A DNA stretch of 35,820 nucleotides, taken from assembly GCA_024642505.1 (NCBI GenBank), contig JAHEAZ010000025.1, positions 1 through 35,820 on the forward strand, written 5' to 3'. Positions 8,985 to 19,045 of this stretch are shown piece after piece. The stretch's first letter is position 1. Each line of letters opens with the position of its first letter. Position numbers and translations under genes: made by a program. Source of the DNA: Gammaproteobacteria bacterium (GTDB lineage: Bacteria; Pseudomonadota; Gammaproteobacteria; Steroidobacterales; Steroidobacteraceae). The notes under the pieces are model-generated. The model was given only the letters and a program-made list of their open reading frames with translations, did no database searches and had not been told where the DNA came from.

Positions 8985-10140
8985 GCTTCACCAGGCGCAG
9001 CACGGCATCCGCTGCGCGCTCGCTGCCGCCATGCCGCAACTGGCGATGAATGTCCGCAAACACTTGCTCGAGCGCGGCGCATTCGGCCGGGCTGTCCAGC
9101 CACCGCGCGATCTCGCTACCCAGTCGCTCTGGCGTCACTTCGGACTGGAAGAGCTCCGGAACGACCCGCCGACCCGCCAGCAGGTTTGGCTGGGCAAAAT
9201 GCGGCGCCTTCATCAGGCCCAGCGACTTGAGCATCCAGGCTGTCAGTGCGCCGAGCCGATAGGCCACCACCATGGGCCGCTTGCACAGTAGCGTCTCGAG
9301 CGTCGCAGTGCCGGAGGCAACCAGGACTGCGTCGGCGGCGGTGAGCGCGAGCTGGGCCTGGCCTTCCAGGAAGTCGACGTCCACTCCCGGCGCGTGTGTC
9401 GCCAGGGCCTGACCAAACAGCTCGCGCGCGTCGCCGTTGGCCATGGGTGCTACGAAGCAGATTCCTGGCCGATGCGACGCCAGCCAGGCAACAGCGCCGG
9501 CGAAGTCTGCGGCCAGCCTGGAAACCTCGCCGCGCCGGCTTCCTGGCAGGATCGCGACCATCTCCACGCCGGCGGCCAGGCCGAGCGTCGTGCGGGCCGC
9601 GTCGCGCTCCGGCACAAAGGGCACCTGGTCCGCCAATGGATGGCCAACGAACTCGGCAGCCAGGCCGTGCTCGTCGTAGAAACGCTGCTCGAACGGCAGC
9701 AGGCACAGCACCAGGTCCAGGAAGCGGGCCATCCGTTCCACCCGGCCCTGCCGCCAGGCCCAGACCTGTGGACTGACGTACTGGACCGTGGGGATGCCGG
9801 CATCATGCAGGGCTGGCGCAAGATTGAGGTTGAATTCCGGGGCATCGACGCCGACGAACACGTCCGGCTGCGCGGCCAGAAAATGCTCGCGGATTCGCCG
9901 GCGCAGGCCGAGCAGTCGCGGCAGGTGCTTCAGCACCTCGAACAGGCCCATCACGGCAAGGCTCTCGGAGGGTTCCAGGCACTCGCAGCCTTCCGCCAGC
10001 ATGCGCGGACCCGCGACACCGAGGAACTGCGCGTCCGGCAGGCGAGCACGAATCGAGCGGATGAACGCCGCGCCAAGATTGTCCCCGGAGAGTTCGCCGG
10101 CGACGATGGCAATGCGGATCGGGCGTTGCGGGGCGGTCAT
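8944..10140 (-). CDS. lpxB: Lipid-A-disaccharide synthase
   Basis: GT-B fold glycosyltransferase at the inner membrane that condenses UDP-diacylglucosamine with lipid X to make the lipid A disaccharide. The glycine-rich [11 protein letters not shown] motif is near residue 11, and the C-terminal half has the nucleotide-sugar site (SGTATLET and the RPMVVAYR segment). I chose ATG 10140, giving 398 residues; the longer reading to 10176 starts with TTG and lacks family similarity. No clear ribosome binding site is visible. The last 12-13 residues ([13 protein letters not shown]) are encoded by a dispersed palindrome and replace the usual C-terminus. The stop overlaps the rnhB start by 4 nt. A 105-nt gap separates it from lpxA upstream. 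Confidence 0.96.
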   Translation of the reverse strand: MTAPQRPIRIAIVAGELSGDNLGAAFIRSIRARLPDAQFLGVAGPRMLAEGCECLEPSESLAVMGLFEVLKHLPRLLGLRRRIREHFLAAQPDVFVGVDAPEFNLNLAPALHDAGIPTVQYVSPQVWAWRQGRVERMARFLDLVLCLLPFEQRFYDEHGLAAEFVGHPLADQVPFVPERDAARTTLGLAAGVEMVAILPGSRRGEVSRLAADFAGAVAWLASHRPGICFVAPMANGDARELFGQALATHAPGVDVDFLEGQAQLALTAADAVLVASGTATLETLLCKRPMVVAYRLGALTAWMLKSLGLMKAPHFAQPNLLAGRRVVPELFQSEVTPERLGSEIARWLDSPAECAALEQVFADIHRQLRHGGSERAADAVLRLVKQKKGAVPSSRAEP

Positions 10141-10245
10141 TGAGGGAGATAGTGAAGCGTGAATGGTGATTGGCAAGACAATTCGGTCGTCAGCGCGACT
10201 TGCCGGTTCTCAGATTATTGGCGATTCCCTCGCGCAACCCACGTC

Positions 10246-11016
10246 TTATCGCACGATGCTCCGCGTCACCCGTGCCAGGAAGTCCACAAACGGCTGCACC
10301 TCGGGCTGCGTGCGCGCCAGCTCCGCCAGCTGCGCCGCAGCCTCGGCCAGCTTCAGTCCCGAGCGATACAGCACGCGATAGGCGTTCTTCAGGTTTGCGA
10401 TCTGCCCAGGCGAAAAGTCGCGCCGCTTGAGTCCCTCGGAATTGATTCCCTTGGGCTCCGCCGGCGTTCCCGACACCAGCAGGTACGGCGGTACGTCGCG
10501 TGTTACTGCCGCGTTGTTGCCCAGGAAGGAGTGGGCACCTACCTTGCAGAACTGGTGAACGCCGGCGTAGCCGGCAAGGATCACCCAGTCGCCGATCTCC
10601 ACGTGTCCGGCCAGCACCGAATAATTCGCCATCACGCACTTGTTGCCAACGATGCAGTCGTGCGCGACATGCGCATACGCCATGAACAGGTTGTCATCGC
10701 CGATGCGCGTGACGCCATGCCCGCCAACCGTGCCACGATTTATGGTGCTGAACTCGCGGAACACGTTGCGATCGCCAACCTCGAGCCGAGTCGGCTCGCC
10801 CTTGTACTTGATGTCCTGTGGCGCGTCGCCGATCGAGGCAAACTGGAAGACCTTGCAATCGCGTCCGATGGAAGTCGGGCCGTTGATCACCACGTGAGGC
10901 CCGATCCAGGTCCCGGCGCCGATCGTGACCTGCGGCCCGATCACCGTGAATGGACCGACCTCAACGCCCGGCGCAAGCTGCGCGGTCGGCGAGATGATGG
11001 CGTGCGGGTCAATCAT
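10246..11016 (-). CDS. lpxA: UDP-N-acetylglucosamine acyltransferase LpxA
   Basis: Catalyses the first step of lipid A synthesis, transferring a 3-hydroxyacyl chain from ACP to UDP-GlcNAc. The protein (256 residues, E. coli 262) begins with the MIDPHAIISPTAQL strand and consists of left-handed beta-helix hexapeptide repeats to about residue 190. It contains AHVAHDCIVGN with the catalytic His, and a C-terminal helical domain. The start at 11016 follows a purine-rich GGGTGAGGGC ribosome binding site; a longer GTG-type start at 11037 is less likely. It follows fabZ after an unusually long 139-nt gap for this operon, which carries part of a repeated element. Confidence 0.97.
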   Translation of the reverse strand: MIDPHAIISPTAQLAPGVEVGPFTVIGPQVTIGAGTWIGPHVVINGPTSIGRDCKVFQFASIGDAPQDIKYKGEPTRLEVGDRNVFREFSTINRGTVGGHGVTRIGDDNLFMAYAHVAHDCIVGNKCVMANYSVLAGHVEIGDWVILAGYAGVHQFCKVGAHSFLGNNAAVTRDVPPYLLVSGTPAEPKGINSEGLKRRDFSPGQIANLKNAYRVLYRSGLKLAEAAAQLAELARTQPEVQPFVDFLARVTRSIVR

Positions 11017-11155
11017 GCCCTCACCCCCTGGACGCACGATGATTTGCAGGTTCCCGGGTGCGCGGGCGTCCCTCGCGGCGGCCCGCCCTGCGCTCGCTGA
11101 CAGACCCGCCAGCCGCTCGCTACCGGGGCCACCCTTCCAGGCCCGCGCAGGCAGG
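11017..11155. other. fabZ-lpxA spacer sharing a 17-base sequence with the phoU upstream region
   Basis: In an operon where neighbours overlap or are separated by a few bases, this 139-nt spacer stands out. CCCTGCGCTCGCTGACA at 11086-11102 is repeated exactly at 35739-35755, where it runs straight into a copy of the GGGGAC palindrome. Here the palindrome is missing, so this may be a decayed copy. No gene or promoter was recognised. Confidence 0.45.
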
Positions 11156-11611
11156 TCATTCCTTCACCTCCGGCGCTACCATCATGGTCGCCGATGCGAC
11201 TTCCTTGCCGTCGACTTCCGCAACCGTGGAGAACTTCCAGATCCCGCGCACCGCACGCTCCAGCTTCGCCTTCAGCACCAGCTGGTCGCCAGGCACGACC
11301 GGCTTCCTGAAACGCGCCCCGTCGATGCCCACGAAGTAGAAGCGCGAGTTCTCGTCCGGGACGACACCAGCCGTCTTGAAGGCCAGGATCCCTGCCGCCT
11401 GGGCCAGCGCCTCCAGAATGATCACCCCTGGCATCACCGGCCGGTGAGGGAAATGTCCGGGAAAGAACGGCTCGTTGAACGTCACGTTCTTGATCGCCTC
11501 GATCGAGTCCCCCGGTACGCAGGCGATCACGCGATCGACCAGCAGGAACGGGTAGCGGTGCGGGAGCTGCTTGAGCACCGCGTTGATGTCCATCGAGAAC
11601 GCTTCGGTCAT
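11156..11611 (-). CDS. fabZ: 3-hydroxyacyl-ACP dehydratase FabZ
   Basis: Hot-dog fold dehydratase that converts beta-hydroxyacyl-ACP to trans-2-enoyl-ACP in fatty acid elongation; its placement with lpxD and lpxA links acyl supply to lipid A synthesis. The 151-residue protein contains [13 protein letters not shown] and [15 protein letters not shown], with the catalytic His in PGHFP and the catalytic Glu in the following ILEALAQ helix. ATG 11611 lies 4 nt after the lpxD stop, with GAAGAGAG about 10 nt upstream; an alternative ATG at 11593 (MDINAVL) would also give a complete domain. The open frame extends upstream to 11710 but that part lies inside lpxD and is not family-like. Confidence 0.96.
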   Translation of the reverse strand: MTEAFSMDINAVLKQLPHRYPFLLVDRVIACVPGDSIEAIKNVTFNEPFFPGHFPHRPVMPGVIILEALAQAAGILAFKTAGVVPDENSRFYFVGIDGARFRKPVVPGDQLVLKAKLERAVRGIWKFSTVAEVDGKEVASATMMVAPEVKE

Positions 11612-11615
11612 GGGG

Positions 11616-12656
11616 TCAGCTCTCTTCCTTCTCGGATTTGTAATCGGGATCACGACCCTCGAGCAACGCCAGGCGCCGTTCCAGCGAACCCAGCCGCTTG
11701 AGGCGTGCAACGGTCTTGCGCCACTCCAGTGCGGGCAACGCCGGCATGCCCGAGGAATACACGCCGGGACCCTTGAGCGAACGGGTCACCATCGTGTAGC
11801 CGGTCACCAGCACGTCGTCGCCCAGCTCGAGGTGCCCGACCACGCCCACTGCACCGCCGAGCATGCAGCGCCTGCCAATGGTGGTGCTGCCCGAAACGCC
11901 AACGCAGCCGGCAAGCACGGTATGCGCGCCGATCCTGACGTTGTGACCCACCTGGACCAGGTTATCCAGCTTGACGCCGTCCTCGAGCACGGTGTCCTCG
12001 ATCGCCCCCCGGTCCACCGTGGTGTTGGCGCCGATTTCGACGTCATCGCCGATGCTCACGCCGCCCACCTGCGGGACCTTGACGTAGCCGTCGCGGTCCG
12101 GCGCGAAGCCGAATCCATCGGCGCCGATCACCGCGCCGGCGTGCAGGACGCAACGCTGCCCGATGGAAACGTCCTGGTAGATCGTCACCCGGGTCACAAG
12201 CAGACTGTCCGCTCCTATCCTCGCGCCCCGCATGACGATGCAGTGCGCTCCAACCACTGCGCGCGACCCGATGTCGGTGTCCGCCTCGATGACCGCATAG
12301 GGTCCGATCGTGGCATCGGCAGCGATCCGTGCCTGCGGATCCACGACCGCCGACGGATGCACGCCCGGAACCTGTGTCGGCCGCGGGTGCAGCACCTGTG
12401 CGATGCGCGCAAACGCGGCGTAGGGGTTCGGACTGATCAGCGCAGCGACCGGGCAGGCCACGGCCGAGCCGGCGTCCAGCACCACGACACTCGCCCGCGT
12501 CGCCGCCAGATGGCGTCGGTAGCGGGGATTCGCCAGGAAGGAAAGGGTGCCGGGGACCGCCGACTGAAGCGTGGCCACCGCATCAACGGCGACGTCCGGG
12601 TCCCCGGCGAGCTCGAGGCCAAAACGGACCGCCAGCTCGCCGAGGGTCGTCCCCAT
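11616..12656 (-). CDS. lpxD: UDP-3-O-acylglucosamine N-acyltransferase LpxD
   Basis: Adds the second 3-hydroxyacyl chain, at N-2 of UDP-3-O-acylglucosamine, in lipid A synthesis. At 346 residues it has the uridine-binding N-terminal domain ([13 protein letters not shown] near residue 40), a long left-handed beta-helix of hexapeptide repeats (about residues 100-300) including the [10 protein letters not shown] segment with the catalytic-type His, and a C-terminal helix (about 310-340) predicted to pack in the trimer. It starts at ATG 12656, 20 nt downstream of skp and in the conserved order bamA-skp-lpxD-fabZ. The basic and acidic C-terminal tail (DYKSEKEES) is probably disordered. Confidence 0.97.
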   Translation of the reverse strand: MGTTLGELAVRFGLELAGDPDVAVDAVATLQSAVPGTLSFLANPRYRRHLAATRASVVVLDAGSAVACPVAALISPNPYAAFARIAQVLHPRPTQVPGVHPSAVVDPQARIAADATIGPYAVIEADTDIGSRAVVGAHCIVMRGARIGADSLLVTRVTIYQDVSIGQRCVLHAGAVIGADGFGFAPDRDGYVKVPQVGGVSIGDDVEIGANTTVDRGAIEDTVLEDGVKLDNLVQVGHNVRIGAHTVLAGCVGVSGSTTIGRRCMLGGAVGVVGHLELGDDVLVTGYTMVTRSLKGPGVYSSGMPALPALEWRKTVARLKRLGSLERRLALLEGRDPDYKSEKEES

Positions 12657-12676
12657 TGTCGCGCGACAGCTCGCGA

Positions 12677-13213
12677 TCAGTTCTTCGCGGGTGCAGCTGG
12701 CGCCTTGGCCTTCAGCGCCGCGACTACCTGCGCGGTAACGTCGATCGATGGCGCTGCGAACAGCACGCCGTCGCTGACGATCAGGTCGTAGCCGTTGGCA
12801 CGGGCGTAGGTCTGGACTTCCTGCAGCAGCGAACGTTGCACCTTGCCGAACTCCTCGTTGCGGCGAAGGTTGGCATCCTCCTGCAGTTCGTTGAAGCGTC
12901 GCGCCAGGTCGCGCTGACCGTCGCGCAGCTCGCGCTCGGCCTTGCTGCGATCTGCCTCGGACATGACCGCCGCATCTCGCTTCAGTTTTTCTTCCTTGTC
13001 CTGCAGGACCTTCTGCTGGTCGGCCAGCTCACGCTGGCGCGGCAGGAACTCGTTCTCGAGGGACTGCTGGGCGACGCGCGCCTGCGGCGACTCCTCGAGC
13101 AGCTTGGCGGTATTGACGAACGCGATCTTGATCTCGGCTGATGCTATCGCGGGGGTGAGCGTCACGGCCGCCGCAGCGAGGGCAAGCCATGCGTTCTTGG
13201 TCTTGGTGGACAT
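12677..13213 (-). CDS. skp: Periplasmic chaperone Skp (OmpH family)
   Basis: Trimeric periplasmic chaperone that holds unfolded outer-membrane proteins on their way to the Bam complex. A signal peptide with a positive start, a hydrophobic Ala/Leu core and an ASA-E cleavage site ends near residue 26. A short beta segment (IKIAFVNTAKLL) and a long charged coiled-coil region (about residues 40-125) follow; this forms the tentacles. The C-terminus returns to the body domain. Length is 178 residues (E. coli Skp 161), the excess being an Ala/Pro/Lys tail. It lies 14 nt after bamA, the usual partner position, with a GAGG ribosome binding site. Confidence 0.95.
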   Translation of the reverse strand: MSTKTKNAWLALAAAAVTLTPAIASAEIKIAFVNTAKLLEESPQARVAQQSLENEFLPRQRELADQQKVLQDKEEKLKRDAAVMSEADRSKAERELRDGQRDLARRFNELQEDANLRRNEEFGKVQRSLLQEVQTYARANGYDLIVSDGVLFAAPSIDVTAQVVAALKAKAPAAPAKN

Positions 13214-13227
13214 GATTTTCGAAAACC

Positions 13228-15657
13228 TCAGAATGCAGAACCAACTGTGAACTGGAAGCCCTCGGTCTCATCCGGATAGCGGACCCCGTCGCCCTTCTTG
13301 TCGTTGAGGGGGAAGGCGTAGCTGAACCGGAAAATCCCGAGCGGCGCGAGCCATTGCACGGCAACGCCGGCGGACTGTTTCAACTCATTGTAATCGAACT
13401 CGTAGTCGACCGGGGTGACCCGGTCGATACCGAGGAAATTGATGCCCATTCCCTGGGAGAAAACGTTGCCAATGTCGTAGAACGCGCTGACCCGGGCGCT
13501 GGCCCGCCACTTGTCGGGTACCGGAAAGATCAGCTCGGCCCGGCCGGTCACCTTCAGGTTGCCGCCATAGGGATTGCCGAAGCTGTCCTTGGGCCCGAGG
13601 CGGCTTTCGGTGAAGCCGCGGACGGTCTCGGGGCCGCCCGCAAAGAACTGCCTGAAAGGCGGCAGCGCCGTGGTGTCCGAGCCCAGCGCGTTACCGTAGG
13701 CCAGCTCGGAGGCCAGCGCCACGGTCCAGGAGCGATAAATGGGCATCAGCTTGAGGAACTCATAGCTCAACACGTAGTAATTGACGTCGCTGCCGGGCAG
13801 CGTGGCAGACGCGCTGACCGAGTGGCGCGTGCCGCGGGTGGCGAACAGCGCGCGGTTGCGCGTGTCGTAGGACCAGCCCATGGTCAGCTCGAAGGTGTTG
13901 AAACGGGTCCCATACAGTGTGGTAATAACGTCGATCGGCTCGCCGGTGATCGGGTCGAAGGACTTCTGCACCAGCTCGCGGGTGTAGGGATTGCCGTTGT
14001 TCTTGACCCAGTTCACCGCCTCGGCGGCGCTGCCGAATTCGTTGGTGATCAGGTCGGATTTCTGCGCCACCATGCCGAAACGGACTGCCTGGAATTCGGA
14101 GATCGGGTAGCCGAACTCCAGCGTCGCAGAATAGGTCTTGGTCGAGAAATCCGAGGATGCGGACACGTACTGGGTCACGTCGCGGTACTGCAAGCCGAAG
14201 GTCCGCGCCACGCCGTCGATGTTGGTGTACGGATCCGTGTGCGAAAAACTGTAGATCTTCGAGTACTGGCCGCCGGCCACCTCGACGGCCAGGCGCTCTC
14301 CTGAACCCATGAAGTTCGAGTGCACGAAGCTGCCGTTCAGGATCGCGCCCTGTGATTCCGAATAGCCGATGCCGCCGCTGAACTGCCCTGGCAACCCCTC
14401 TTTGATGTTGAAGCTGACGTCGACCAGGTCGGGGGTTCCCGGCACCGGCTGGGTCTCGAAGTCCACTTCTTCGATGTAGGGCAGGCGCTGCAGGCGCTCC
14501 TTGGAACGATCAAGCAGCGCATTCGACAGGTAGGAACCCTCCAGCTGGCGCATCTCCCGCCTCAGCACCTCGTCGTCGATGGCACTGGTGTTCTCGAAGT
14601 TGACCCGGCGAACGTAGGCGCGGTTACCCGGGTCGACGAAGAACGTCAGGTTGACGGTGTTGTCTTCCTCATTCTCCTGCGGCACCGGGTCGACCTTGGC
14701 AAAGGCGTAGCCGTCCTGGCCGAGTCGCAGTGACATCAGCTCCTGGGTCTGCGTGATCAGGCGGCGCGAATAGGTCTGGCCCGGCTGCACCAACAGCAAC
14801 TGCTTCAGCTGCGCCTCTGGCACCACCATCTTGCCGGCGATCTTGACCTCGCCAACGGTGTAGAGCTCGCCTTCCCGGACGTTCACGGTGACGAAGATGT
14901 CGTTCTTTTCCGGCGCAATCGCTACCTGCGTCGACTCGATGTCGAAGTTGGCGTAGCCGCGGTCCTGGTAATAGGAGCGCAGCTTCTCCAGGTCGCCCTG
15001 CAACGACTCGCGGGAATAGCGATCGTCCTGCCGATACCAGGACAACCAGTTCGGCGTCTTGAGCTCGAACGCCTTCAGCAGGTCGTCTTCCTCGTAGATC
15101 GTGTTGCCGACCACGTTGATCTGGCGGATCTTGGCGCGCTTGCCTTCCACCACCTCGATCGAGATCCGTACCTTGTTGCCGGGCACCTCGACCACGTCGG
15201 TCTTGACCTGCACCGCGTACTTGCCGCGGCTGTAGTACTGATCGGTCAGGTAGCTGGTGACTTCCTCGAGCACGGAACGGTCGAATGTCTTGCCCTGGGC
15301 CAGGCCGACATTCCTGAGCGAGCGCTGCAGGTCTTCTGTCTTGATGTCCTTGTTGCCGGTAATCGTGAAGCTCTCGATCGAGGGGCGCTCGAAAACGACC
15401 ACCACCAGTGTGTTGCCGTCGCGTCGAAGTTCGATGTCACGGAAGAACCCGGTTCCGAACAGCGCCTTGATGGCTTCCTGCTGCCGCCGCAGGTCGAGGT
15501 TGTCGCCGATGTTTACCGGCAGGTAGTTGTAGACAGTGCCTTCGGAGATGCGCTGCAGTCCTTCGACCTTGATGTCGCCGACGATGAAGTCACCGGTCTG
15601 TGCGAGCACTATCGGGGCGTGCGCGAGCAAGATGCTGCCTATGAGCCTGCGTAGCAT
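13228..15657 (-). CDS. bamA: Outer membrane protein assembly factor BamA
   Basis: Central Omp85 subunit of the Bam complex that folds beta-barrel proteins into the outer membrane. At 809 residues it matches E. coli (810). A short signal peptide (cleavage near residue 19-20, VLAQ) is followed by five POTRA domains (about residues 23-420) and a 16-strand barrel. The conserved loop-6 VRGF motif is at about residue 678 within GGPETVRGF. The final residue is Phe, part of the C-terminal beta signal (FQFTVGSAF). The gene is flanked by rseP and skp, the standard envelope-biogenesis context, with no break in the operon. Confidence 0.98.
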   Translation of the reverse strand: MLRRLIGSILLAHAPIVLAQTGDFIVGDIKVEGLQRISEGTVYNYLPVNIGDNLDLRRQQEAIKALFGTGFFRDIELRRDGNTLVVVVFERPSIESFTITGNKDIKTEDLQRSLRNVGLAQGKTFDRSVLEEVTSYLTDQYYSRGKYAVQVKTDVVEVPGNKVRISIEVVEGKRAKIRQINVVGNTIYEEDDLLKAFELKTPNWLSWYRQDDRYSRESLQGDLEKLRSYYQDRGYANFDIESTQVAIAPEKNDIFVTVNVREGELYTVGEVKIAGKMVVPEAQLKQLLLVQPGQTYSRRLITQTQELMSLRLGQDGYAFAKVDPVPQENEEDNTVNLTFFVDPGNRAYVRRVNFENTSAIDDEVLRREMRQLEGSYLSNALLDRSKERLQRLPYIEEVDFETQPVPGTPDLVDVSFNIKEGLPGQFSGGIGYSESQGAILNGSFVHSNFMGSGERLAVEVAGGQYSKIYSFSHTDPYTNIDGVARTFGLQYRDVTQYVSASSDFSTKTYSATLEFGYPISEFQAVRFGMVAQKSDLITNEFGSAAEAVNWVKNNGNPYTRELVQKSFDPITGEPIDVITTLYGTRFNTFELTMGWSYDTRNRALFATRGTRHSVSASATLPGSDVNYYVLSYEFLKLMPIYRSWTVALASELAYGNALGSDTTALPPFRQFFAGGPETVRGFTESRLGPKDSFGNPYGGNLKVTGRAELIFPVPDKWRASARVSAFYDIGNVFSQGMGINFLGIDRVTPVDYEFDYNELKQSAGVAVQWLAPLGIFRFSYAFPLNDKKGDGVRYPDETEGFQFTVGSAF

Positions 15658-15681
15658 GAGCGAAGCGATCCCCTGGCGCGG

Positions 15682-17058
15682 CTACCCGATGAGCCGCGCT
15701 ATATCGTTGTAGAAGGCAAAGCCCATCAGGGCCACCAGGAATGCGATTCCGACCTTCTGACCGGCCAGCTGCAGATCCTCGGACAGAGGGCTGCCCTTGA
15801 TCATCTCGGCTAGCTGGTAAACAACCTGGCCACCGTCAAGTATAGGTATCGGCAGCAGGTTGAGCACGCCCAGTGAGATGCTGATCAACGCCATGAAGCC
15901 CAGGAAATACGTCAGACCTCCGAGCGCCGACAGCCCCGCGTACTGCGCGATGTTGATCGGACCGGAGATGTTCTTGGTCGAGACGTCGCCAGTGACCATG
16001 CGCCACAGGAACTTCACGGTCAGGATCGTTTTCGACCAGGTCTCGGCAACGGCTGGCTGGAGCGCGGCCAGCGGGCCGTAGCGCTCCTCGGTCCGCATCG
16101 ATTCCGGGAAGCTGACACTACCGCCCGCCGACATGCCTATGCGGCCGATCGTCTGGCCATCCTCGACTTCCGCGCGTACCGCGACGTCGACGGCGAGATC
16201 GGAGCCGTTCCGCAGCAGCTCGAACCTGAGCGTTTCGCCTGGCCGGCTGCGAACCAGCTCGACGAAGCCAGTGAAATCCTCGACCCGCTGGCCGTCGACC
16301 GCGTAAATCTCGTCGCCTGGCTGCAGGCCGGCGGCCGCGGCGGCCCCGCCCTCCACCAGCTGACCCACGATGACCGGCAGCCTGGGATACCAGAATGAGA
16401 AGCCGAGTCCCGCCATCAGCGCACCCGGCTCGGTAAGCTCCAGGCGTCGCTCGGGGGGCACGGCCAACAGTACGCTTCGCTCGCGCCCGTCGGCACCGCG
16501 CAGCGTGACCGGCACGTCTCCTTCGTCCACCAGCACATCGAGGATGCCGAGCACGGCCCCTTCGCGGGTCGCGACCGGCTGGTCACCGACCGCGATGACG
16601 GTCTCGTCACGCGCCAGCCCGGCCCGCTCGGCAATCGAGCCGACCATGACGTCGCCGATGACCGGCTTCAGGCCGGGGACGCCGTTCATGAACAGCACCC
16701 AGAACGCCGCGACCGCAAACACGAAGTTGAATCCCGGCCCGGCCAGCAGCACGGCGATGCGTGCGAGCGGCGGCCGGCTCTGGAATGAACGGGCGCGGTC
16801 CTGTGGAGACACGGGCCCTTCGCGCTCGTCGAGCATCTTGACGTAGCCGCCGAGCGGTATCGCCGCAAGCACATATTCAGTGTGATCGGGTGCCGGGCCG
16901 GTACGTCGCAGCAACGGCCGACCGAAGCCGATCGAAAAGCGGAGTACCTTGAAGCCGAGCCTGCGCGCGACCCAGAAATGGCCGTACTCGTGCACGGCGA
17001 TGAGCACGCCGATGGCGACGATAAATGCGAGGATCGAGGTGAGCACCGCCTGGGTCAT
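15682..17058 (-). CDS. rseP: Site-2 zinc protease RseP
   Basis: Inner-membrane metalloprotease that cuts anti-sigma factor RseA within the membrane during the sigma-E envelope stress response. The first transmembrane helix carries HEYGH (residues 23-27, the HExxH zinc site). Two PDZ domains lie in the periplasmic middle, and the C-terminal membrane part contains the [11 protein letters not shown] motif whose Asp is the third zinc ligand. Length is 458 residues (E. coli 450). The ATG at 17058 overlaps the dxr stop (ATGA) and is preceded by GAGG; the longer reading to 17112 is arginine- and glycine-rich and not family-like. Its position before bamA is the conserved one. Confidence 0.97.
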   Translation of the reverse strand: MTQAVLTSILAFIVAIGVLIAVHEYGHFWVARRLGFKVLRFSIGFGRPLLRRTGPAPDHTEYVLAAIPLGGYVKMLDEREGPVSPQDRARSFQSRPPLARIAVLLAGPGFNFVFAVAAFWVLFMNGVPGLKPVIGDVMVGSIAERAGLARDETVIAVGDQPVATREGAVLGILDVLVDEGDVPVTLRGADGRERSVLLAVPPERRLELTEPGALMAGLGFSFWYPRLPVIVGQLVEGGAAAAAGLQPGDEIYAVDGQRVEDFTGFVELVRSRPGETLRFELLRNGSDLAVDVAVRAEVEDGQTIGRIGMSAGGSVSFPESMRTEERYGPLAALQPAVAETWSKTILTVKFLWRMVTGDVSTKNISGPINIAQYAGLSALGGLTYFLGFMALISISLGVLNLLPIPILDGGQVVYQLAEMIKGSPLSEDLQLAGQKVGIAFLVALMGFAFYNDIARLIG

Positions 17059-18245
17059 GCGGACCTCGCCTCGAGCGACCCGAGCGCGCGACCCGCCGCC
17101 TCGCGGCCCCACGCGTCCGCAGCGAGCACTCCCTCGAGGCTCGTCACCCGGCTTACGTCGTGTCGTTGCAGCACGCTGTCAATGACCCTTGCCATGTCCG
17201 TAAAGTTCAGCCGGCGGTCGAGAAAAGCCGCCACCGTCACCTCGTTGGCGGCGTTCAGCACCGCCGGTGCAGTCCCTCCCGCCTCGGCAGCTTCTCGTGC
17301 AAGCCGCAGGCTGGGAAACCGTTCCAGGTCGGGCGCCTCGAAGCCCAGCTGCCCGATCGTCACCAAATCCAGTGATTCTACACCGGAGTCGATGCGCTCC
17401 GGCCAGCCGAGCGCGTGGGCGATCGGCGTGCGCATGTCCGGGTTGCCGAGCTGGGCCAGCACCGAACCGTCGGCGTACTCCACCATGGAGTGGACGATGC
17501 TCTGGGGATGCACCAACACCTCGACACGCGCCGGGTCGACACCGAACAGCAGGCAGGCCTCGATCAGCTCGAGCCCCTTGTTCATCAGGGTGGCAGAGTC
17601 GACCGAGATCTTGCGGCCCATGCTCCAGTTCGGGTGAGCGACCGCCTGTTCGGGCGTAGCGCAAGCGAGGCGCTCTGCGCTCCAGTTCCGGAAGGGGCCA
17701 CCGGAGGCGGTCAGCAGGATCCTGCGCACGCCCGGCGGGCAGCGACCGGCGGCAACGGGCTGCGGCAGGCACTGGAAGATCGCATTGTGTTCGCTGTCGA
17801 TGGGTACCAGTTCGGCACCCGACGCGGCGACTACCTCCAGCAGCAGGTGCCCGGCGCAGACCAGTGATTCCTTGTTGGCCAGCAGCACCCGCTTGCCGGC
17901 AGCCGCGGCCGCCAGAGTCGGCCCGAGTCCCGCCGCGCCAACGATCGCCGCCATGACCTGCGACGCGGCCGGATGTACGGCGACCTCTGCAAGGCCCGCC
18001 TCGCCCGCCAGGACCCGGGTCGGCAACCCACGATCCCTGATCGCCGCGGCGAGCCTGCCGGCGGCCTCGATCGAGGCCAGCGCAGCAATTGCCGGGCGGA
18101 ACTCGATGCATTGTTCCAGCAACCGCACGTCGTTCCGGTCCGCCGCCAGTGCCACGATTCCGAACCGACCCGGATGCCGGCGCACCACGTCCAGCGTGCT
18201 GGCTCCGATAGACCCGGTCGATCCCAGGATCGCTACGCCCTTCAT
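17055..18245 (-). CDS. dxr: 1-deoxy-D-xylulose 5-phosphate reductoisomerase
   Basis: Second enzyme of the MEP isoprenoid pathway, converting DXP to 2-C-methyl-D-erythritol 4-phosphate with NADPH; it feeds the undecaprenyl chain made by the nearby UppS. The N-terminal NADPH motif [10 protein letters not shown] starts at residue 8, and the central catalytic domain has the conserved metal-binding DSEHNA segment and the [15 protein letters not shown] stretch. Length is 396 residues (E. coli 398). ATG 18245 overlaps the cdsA stop by 4 nt and gives the standard N-terminus (MKGVAILG); the reading to 18263 adds six codons inside cdsA. Confidence 0.97.
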   Translation of the reverse strand: MKGVAILGSTGSIGASTLDVVRRHPGRFGIVALAADRNDVRLLEQCIEFRPAIAALASIEAAGRLAAAIRDRGLPTRVLAGEAGLAEVAVHPAASQVMAAIVGAAGLGPTLAAAAAGKRVLLANKESLVCAGHLLLEVVAASGAELVPIDSEHNAIFQCLPQPVAAGRCPPGVRRILLTASGGPFRNWSAERLACATPEQAVAHPNWSMGRKISVDSATLMNKGLELIEACLLFGVDPARVEVLVHPQSIVHSMVEYADGSVLAQLGNPDMRTPIAHALGWPERIDSGVESLDLVTIGQLGFEAPDLERFPSLRLAREAAEAGGTAPAVLNAANEVTVAAFLDRRLNFTDMARVIDSVLQRHDVSRVTSLEGVLAADAWGREAAGRALGSLEARSA

Positions 18246-19045
18246 TGCACCGCCCCGATCCACGTCAGCCCGAGTGCCAGAACCGGCACCGCCGCGGTCA
18301 GGCTGTCGATCCGGTCCAGCACCCCGCCATGACCGGGCAGTATGCGGCCACTGTCCTTGATGCCGACCTGGCGCTTGAACATACTCTCGGTGAGGTCACC
18401 GACGACCGAGGCGAGCATCGCGGCAACACAGAGTGGCAGGAACGCGCGGGCATCAAATCCGAACCACAGGTGCCCGGCCAGCGCCACCAGGCTGCCCGCC
18501 AGCAGGCCGCCGAGCACGCCCTCCCAGGTCTTGTTGGGGCTGACCCGTGGGGCCAGCTTGTTGCGACCAAAGCGGCGGCCGCCGAAATAGGCCCCAACAT
18601 CGGCCGCCCAGGCCAGCACCAGGGCAAAAATGAGCAGTTCACGCCCGAGGAGCCCCGCGTCGTAGAGCCGCGCCATAGCAACCCACATGGGAGCCAGCGA
18701 AGCCAGGCCGGCAAGACCCGCCAGCACCGGGCGCCCTCGCGTGGGCGCCAGCACCAGCCACAGGAAGGCAACGACCCACCACAGCAGGGCAAGGACCATG
18801 ACCGCGCGGAACCCGCCCTCGGTGGCCGCAAAGGCCCACAGCAGGCTCATCAAGACTGCACAAGCCGCGACGTAGGCGGCGCGGCCAGGCGTACGGGCCA
18901 GCCTCGCAAAGGCCGACCATTCCCAGGCACCGGCCAGGGTCAGCACGCCCAGTGCGCCGAGCGCCAACGCTGCCGGTAGCCACAGCAGCACGATCGCCAG
19001 CACGACTACCAGCACGATGGCGGTGAGGATGCGCGTCAACAGCAT
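18242..19045 (-). CDS. cdsA: Phosphatidate cytidylyltransferase CdsA
   Basis: Integral inner-membrane enzyme that makes CDP-diacylglycerol from phosphatidic acid and CTP, the branch point of phospholipid synthesis. The 267-residue protein is mostly hydrophobic, with about 7-8 transmembrane segments, and carries the family signature near its C-terminus: [20 protein letters not shown], followed by GVLDRIDS. The start ATG at 19045 shares one base with the uppS stop (TGATG). The open frame extends to 19189 but that part is antisense-like, arginine-rich sequence inside uppS. It lies between uppS and dxr with overlaps on both sides, indicating tightly coupled translation. Confidence 0.97.
   Translation of the reverse strand: MLLTRILTAIVLVVVLAIVLLWLPAALALGALGVLTLAGAWEWSAFARLARTPGRAAYVAACAVLMSLLWAFAATEGGFRAVMVLALLWWVVAFLWLVLAPTRGRPVLAGLAGLASLAPMWVAMARLYDAGLLGRELLIFALVLAWAADVGAYFGGRRFGRNKLAPRVSPNKTWEGVLGGLLAGSLVALAGHLWFGFDARAFLPLCVAAMLASVVGDLTESMFKRQVGIKDSGRILPGHGGVLDRIDSLTAAVPVLALGLTWIGAVQ

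Noticed and set aside
11612-11619. GGGGTCAG beside the fabZ start as another repeat copy
   Set aside because: Only half of the palindrome is present and there is no A/T tail; it is explained by the lpxD stop and fabZ leader.
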